Origin: Pardosa pseudoannulata
Taxonomy: Eukaryota > Arthropoda > Arachnida > Araneae > Lycosidae
Assembly: GCA_032207245.1 (NCBI GenBank)
Contig: CM063505.1
Coordinates: forward strand, 174,670,200-174,734,199
Length of the DNA stretch: 64,000 bases
Direction: 5' to 3'
This document shows positions 59,991-64,000 of this stretch, piece by piece. A model generated the notes under the pieces. That model ran no database searches and was not told the DNA's origin. It saw only the letters and a list, made by a program, of their open reading frames with translations. The translations under genes and the position numbers were made by a program. Position 1 is the first letter of the stretch. Each line of letters opens with the position of its first letter.

Positions 59991-60395
59991 AGCTCTTTTT
60001 TTTTTATCGAAATGAATGGGATTTTCCGTATTTGCTCCCTAGTTTTATTTAATTAGTTTTGTAGAATTTACTTTATTTCTAAAAAGGACATTTTAAGAAC
60101 TTTTTGTATAAAGTAGTTTTAAAAATTTTTATATTTTTTCTGACACACTATGTGCAGCCTTACAACACAGAGTTTCATTAATTTAGCTTTTTTGTAACAA
60201 AAATTTTAAGGCATAATTCTCCACCAATTTAAATTTTTAAATAGGATTAGAAAAATTACACCAGGGAATTGAATTTTCAAAAAGGCTAAATTGTTTAAAA
60301 TTTCATTCCAAATACTATAATTACTAAAAGAAATGAACAACGAAAGAAGTAGGTAGAGTTTGGTCGTAAGTCTAACGTATTTACTGTAAGAATTT

Positions 60396-60564
60396 GGTTT
60401 GGGGCACAACGGTCTACTGTTTTGCACACGAGGGCTAATGAGACCGGGACCTACTGCTTAAAGCCGATTCCGAACGGCTACAGACATCCATGCCATGGTG
60501 GGATTCGAACCCACGAACTCCGGTACCGACGGCCAACGCTCTAACCAATCGGCCAGAGTTCGGC
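60396..60564 (-). repeat. SINE-1 copy with perfect 12-bp duplication
   Basis: Flanked by CTGTAAGAATTT at 60384-60395 and 60565-60576. The minus strand begins GGCCGAACTCTGGCCGATTG with a B box GGTTCGAATCC. Both pol III boxes are intact; a young copy. Confidence 0.92.
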
Positions 60565-60576
60565 CTGTAAGAATTT

Positions 60577-62475
60577 AAATCAATGTTTGCAATTGTTTAT
60601 TTAAAATGCGCCCAAATTGAAAAAACATTTTCAGTAAAATGCATTTGCAATTTTTACAATTTCCTTAAAAGCTATGATATTCAGTGCAAAAACTGTATAC
60701 TTTTATAGGTTCTAATTTGAATATTCCAGTCAAGTTTGTTTTATTTTTTTTAATCAATAGATAGAATTTTTGAAAATTTAAATGTGATGTCTCCCGTTAA
60801 AAGCTTACAAGTAATGGCATGTGCCTTCTGAAAGAATTATTTTAAAAACTATTCATTCAAGAAGAAACTAAAAGAAGGATAAAAATATTTTTACCAACTG
60901 CAGAATAGAATGCTATTTTTAAATGGATCGTTAAGTAGGGATATAACTTATTCCAAGTTTTGTTTTGGCTTCGTAATAACTGTCGTATGAGCCGTTTTCT
61001 TTGAAAGTGGTGTAAGTGTATTTTATTTTATATGGAGATATATAAGGTTTTGCATTTGAATAATTTCAAAAATATGGATATATGCATGTATGATTCTAAG
61101 TTTTAAAAAAATTTCTGAACATCATACAAAATTTTCTGAAAAATCAAGAGCTAATTTAAAATAAAAATTATATTATAGTTAATTTCCAGATGTCTGAACT
61201 AGAGCTGGATATCTGAATTTTTATATTGTGATATATCGTTTGCCAAATATCGATATATCAATATGTTCTAATATATATCACTTTATTATAGAGTTGCAAA
61301 TATAAGAGTGTTTTGTATAAAATAATACAAATACACATACATCAATGTATGTGTTGATTTTCTAAAAAAATAAATTCAATTTCTTAATCTTAATACATAA
61401 ATTTAAATTTCAACATATTTTAAAATTATTTCTCTAATTTTTTGATCTAAAATGCCTATTATTCAAAACTAAAAGAAATTAATTAGATGAAACAGAAAAC
61501 CTGTATATTTTATTGTTTCATATATATTTATTCTAAGACAATAGATATATCAAAATAAAGGAATTCCCTTTTTTCCCTAAATTTAGAAAATAAAAAAGTT
61601 TGTTCTTTATAATTTTCGAAAACAAACCCACATAAATTTTCCGATATTTCAGATCAGAATCACTCCTGGATATATGTTATTACACTAGATTTATAGTTTT
61701 ATATAAAACTAGTAATTTCATATAAAAATTATTTTTATATAGAGTTCATAGTAAATTATATTCATTTTTATCAGTAACTACTTTTTTGTCAAAATGGACT
61801 TACACCGCTTTCAAAAACTACAGCTCATAATGTAATGCAAGTCTGATCTTTTAAAAACACAGAATTGAAAACGAAAATTTAAAATAATTCTATGCATGCA
61901 TGAATGTCCAATGCAATTAAAATGCATTACTAATCTGCGGAGTAAGAGATGAACATTTTTCACTTCCGTGTTTGTGTGTACTACATGCCCACAAAATTGT
62001 GGAAAAAAAAAAATGGATCACTAAGTTCTCTGTTAGTCATTACACCGTAGAGGTAAAAATTTTCGGTTCGAGCAAAACGTAATGTCTAGTAAGGAAAATT
62101 TGTGTTGGAGATAGTTCATTCTAGCTGCATTAGATAAGCATGTGTGAAAGTTAAACTTATTTTTAACTTCGTACGCTCGATAAAATCGAGACTAAAACTT
62201 AACAAGATAAAAATCTACACTGATGTTAAGCGTGTATCGGTGAAAAAGCAATGTTGAAAGACGACAGTTTCATTGCGAAATATTCAAGAAATAAGTATAT
62301 TACAAAAATATGTAAGTGATTCAGCACAATTACAGCGCAATTTTATACTAAACATTTTAAAATATTAATTAATCTTTTTACAATAAAAACCCTTATACTA
62401 TAGCTTAAAATAACATTTTGGATAAGCCTACTGAAACACACTACATGATAAAAACGAATCTTTACTTCAGTATGA
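60577..62475. other. No gene seen
   Basis: About 1.9 kb of AT-rich sequence. A patch of degenerate ATATCGATATAT text lies at 61230-61275. No gene or repeat end recognised. Confidence 0.45.
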
Positions 62476-63010
62476 TTTGGAGCGCTACGGTCTACATATT
62501 TGCTACACGAGAGCCGCTGTAGCTCAGTCGGCAAAGACAGCGATCTCGTAACTGAAAGGTTGAGGGTTCGAGGCTGGATCCGGCCTAATATCCGCCATGT
62601 TTGCTAAAGATGACTGGGGCAAGCAAAATACGTTCGTGATCACAATGTCCTCCAAGTTCTCAAACGATACCTCTGGGGGTGGCAGGCCGAGCATGGGGTG
62701 GTCTTCTTCTTCGTTCCTGCTTCTAAATTACGAGGACCCTGCGGGAATTATGTTACTCGTCCGTAGCATATCTTAAGCTGTACGTGCTCCTCGGGTGGTG
62801 CTAAATGAGTAACAGGCTCGGAGACCTGTTAAAAGCGTAAGGATAATGTCTGTAGCGCCAGCTGCGTTGGAAAAAAACATTTGCTACACGACGGCTGAGA
62901 TCGGTATTTACTGAATAAGCCGATTCCGAACGGCTACGAACATCGATGCAGCAGCGGAATCCGCACCCATGAACTCTGGAAGCAAATAGCTGCGCCTTAC
63001 TCATTTTGCT
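62476..63010 (-). repeat. SINE-1 copy split by a SINE-2 insertion
   Basis: Left part 62476-62510 (TTTGGAGCGCTACGGTCTAC) and right part 62879-63010 (GCTACACGACGGCTGAG to GCAAATAGCTGCGCC) form one old SINE-1 when the insert is removed. Confidence 0.8.
62511..62878 (+). repeat. SINE-2 copy with perfect 13-bp duplication, nested in SINE-1
   Basis: Flanked by ATTTGCTACACGA at 62498-62510 and 62879-62891. The head GAGCCGCTGTAGCTCAGTCG has the A box, and GGGTTCGAGGCTGG is a B-box variant. It ends in a short A-rich tail. Confidence 0.92.
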
Positions 63011-64000
63011 ATAACTCCGCAAACGAGCCTTGAATATTACTGAAAATGCTTTAATCTATACGATATATCAGTGAGGACATCCCACAATCCAAACACATAA
63101 TTTGTACGGACTTATCAATCAACCTACTTTATACACTAACTAAATAAAATGGGTAATTCAAATTCAGCCTTGACAGAAACGAACAAGTAAAGAAAAAGTA
63201 AACGTTTCTTATCCCTATGAGTCCTTTCACGGTAATAGCAAAACAGTGAACTGGAAATCAGGTTCAAAATTACGAAACATTTTAAACGATCTAATCAACT
63301 ACGCAATATTGCAAAATGTTGAAGTCTTCCTTTTCCTAATAAACAACGTTGAAATCGCGAGACGAGACATTACTACAAATACCGGTTTCATGAAAAGAGA
63401 AGCAGAGCAAAGGATGTAAACAAATGTCCTTTTTTTTTTCGAAGTCCCTCATATTTTAAAGAAAGTATTTGGGTGACCATTTGGATGAATTATATTTTTT
63501 CTCCTAAAAGTATCAAATTACTTTACCTCATCAATCGAACCTTTCAAACCATTATCAAATGTCTTTTCTAATAATTATAAAATTCCTAATCGAATTCCTG
63601 AGCTTTCTATATTCTAGCAGTATCGGCATCCTTACCACGTTCCCAAATCCCATTTCTGTCAATTATATACACACTTTTATAAATAGCAAAAACAAAGCCT
63701 TAAAAACAAAATCAAATAATTAAACGGCTTGACAGATGTTGCAACACGATAGTCTTCAAAATATAATAAAAATACAGTAACAATCGGATCAGAGGTGTAG
63801 AGTAGACTTCTGCTGCTCGAGGCAAAAGCGAAAGTTGCCGACCCATCATTCCCTTAACAAAATATCATACAGATAAAATTTTCTAAAGCAATAAAAATAT
63901 CAAGCTGCAAAAAGATTTTTCTCTCAAAACTTAACATTTTTAATTTTTACGAAGTAGAAAACCATTGCAAATGCAAACTTTGAAACCAAATATTAATAAA
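63011..64000. other. No gene seen
   Basis: The right edge of the window: AT-rich, with no recognised feature. Confidence 0.45.

Overview
The window is animal nuclear DNA: AT-rich, with one intron-split gene and about 45 kb of gene-poor sequence full of transposon remains. The gene is a lipin. Its protein sequence, together with the abundance of tRNA-derived SINEs, Helitrons, Tc1/mariner, hAT and TTAA-target elements, fits an arthropod. An arachnid, perhaps a spider, is my best guess, but that is inference from general repeat character and no species can be named.

Region 1 (1-20350) is the lipin gene on the minus strand. Thirteen coding exons between 16873 and 316 join in frame across canonical GT-AG borders. 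They give 922 residues, from the start codon to the middle of the catalytic C-LIP domain; the last exon(s) lie to the left of base 1. A non-coding first exon probably ends at 19881, next to a CpG-richer promoter-like stretch (about 19900-20350) with a perfect CRE palindrome, CCAAT boxes and an E-box. The predicted leader carries two very short upstream ORFs. The introns hold a decayed Tc1-like transposon, pogo-like non-autonomous elements, two old SINE copies and AT microsatellites.

Region 2 (20350-64000) contains no coding gene that I can recognise. It is a palimpsest of mobile elements. One Helitron family has 5' TCCCCTATATAATAATAGCC and a 3' palindrome CCCGTCATATGACGGG followed by CTAG; four copies are seen. 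A second Helitron has different ends but shares their core. Short TTAA-target (piggyBac-like) elements occur, one nested in a Helitron and one nested in a SINE. Two hAT-type elements have near-perfect 8-bp target duplications. Three tRNA-derived SINE families are present, several copies with clear target-site duplications and SINE-in-SINE nesting. There is also a 128-bp tandem array made from SINE sequence, a 125-bp fold-back element, and a repeat that is flanked by microsatellites in both of its copies. Four slightly CpG-richer islands (about 24960-25270, 30420-30830, 39900-40430 and 42300-42640) could be promoters or first exons, but nothing proves it.

I do not see a new cellular system. 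The most interesting signals are the CRE octamer conserved in the Helitron core and also present in the lipin promoter, the end-swapped Helitrons, the layered nested insertions that give relative ages, and the uORF pair in the lipin leader.
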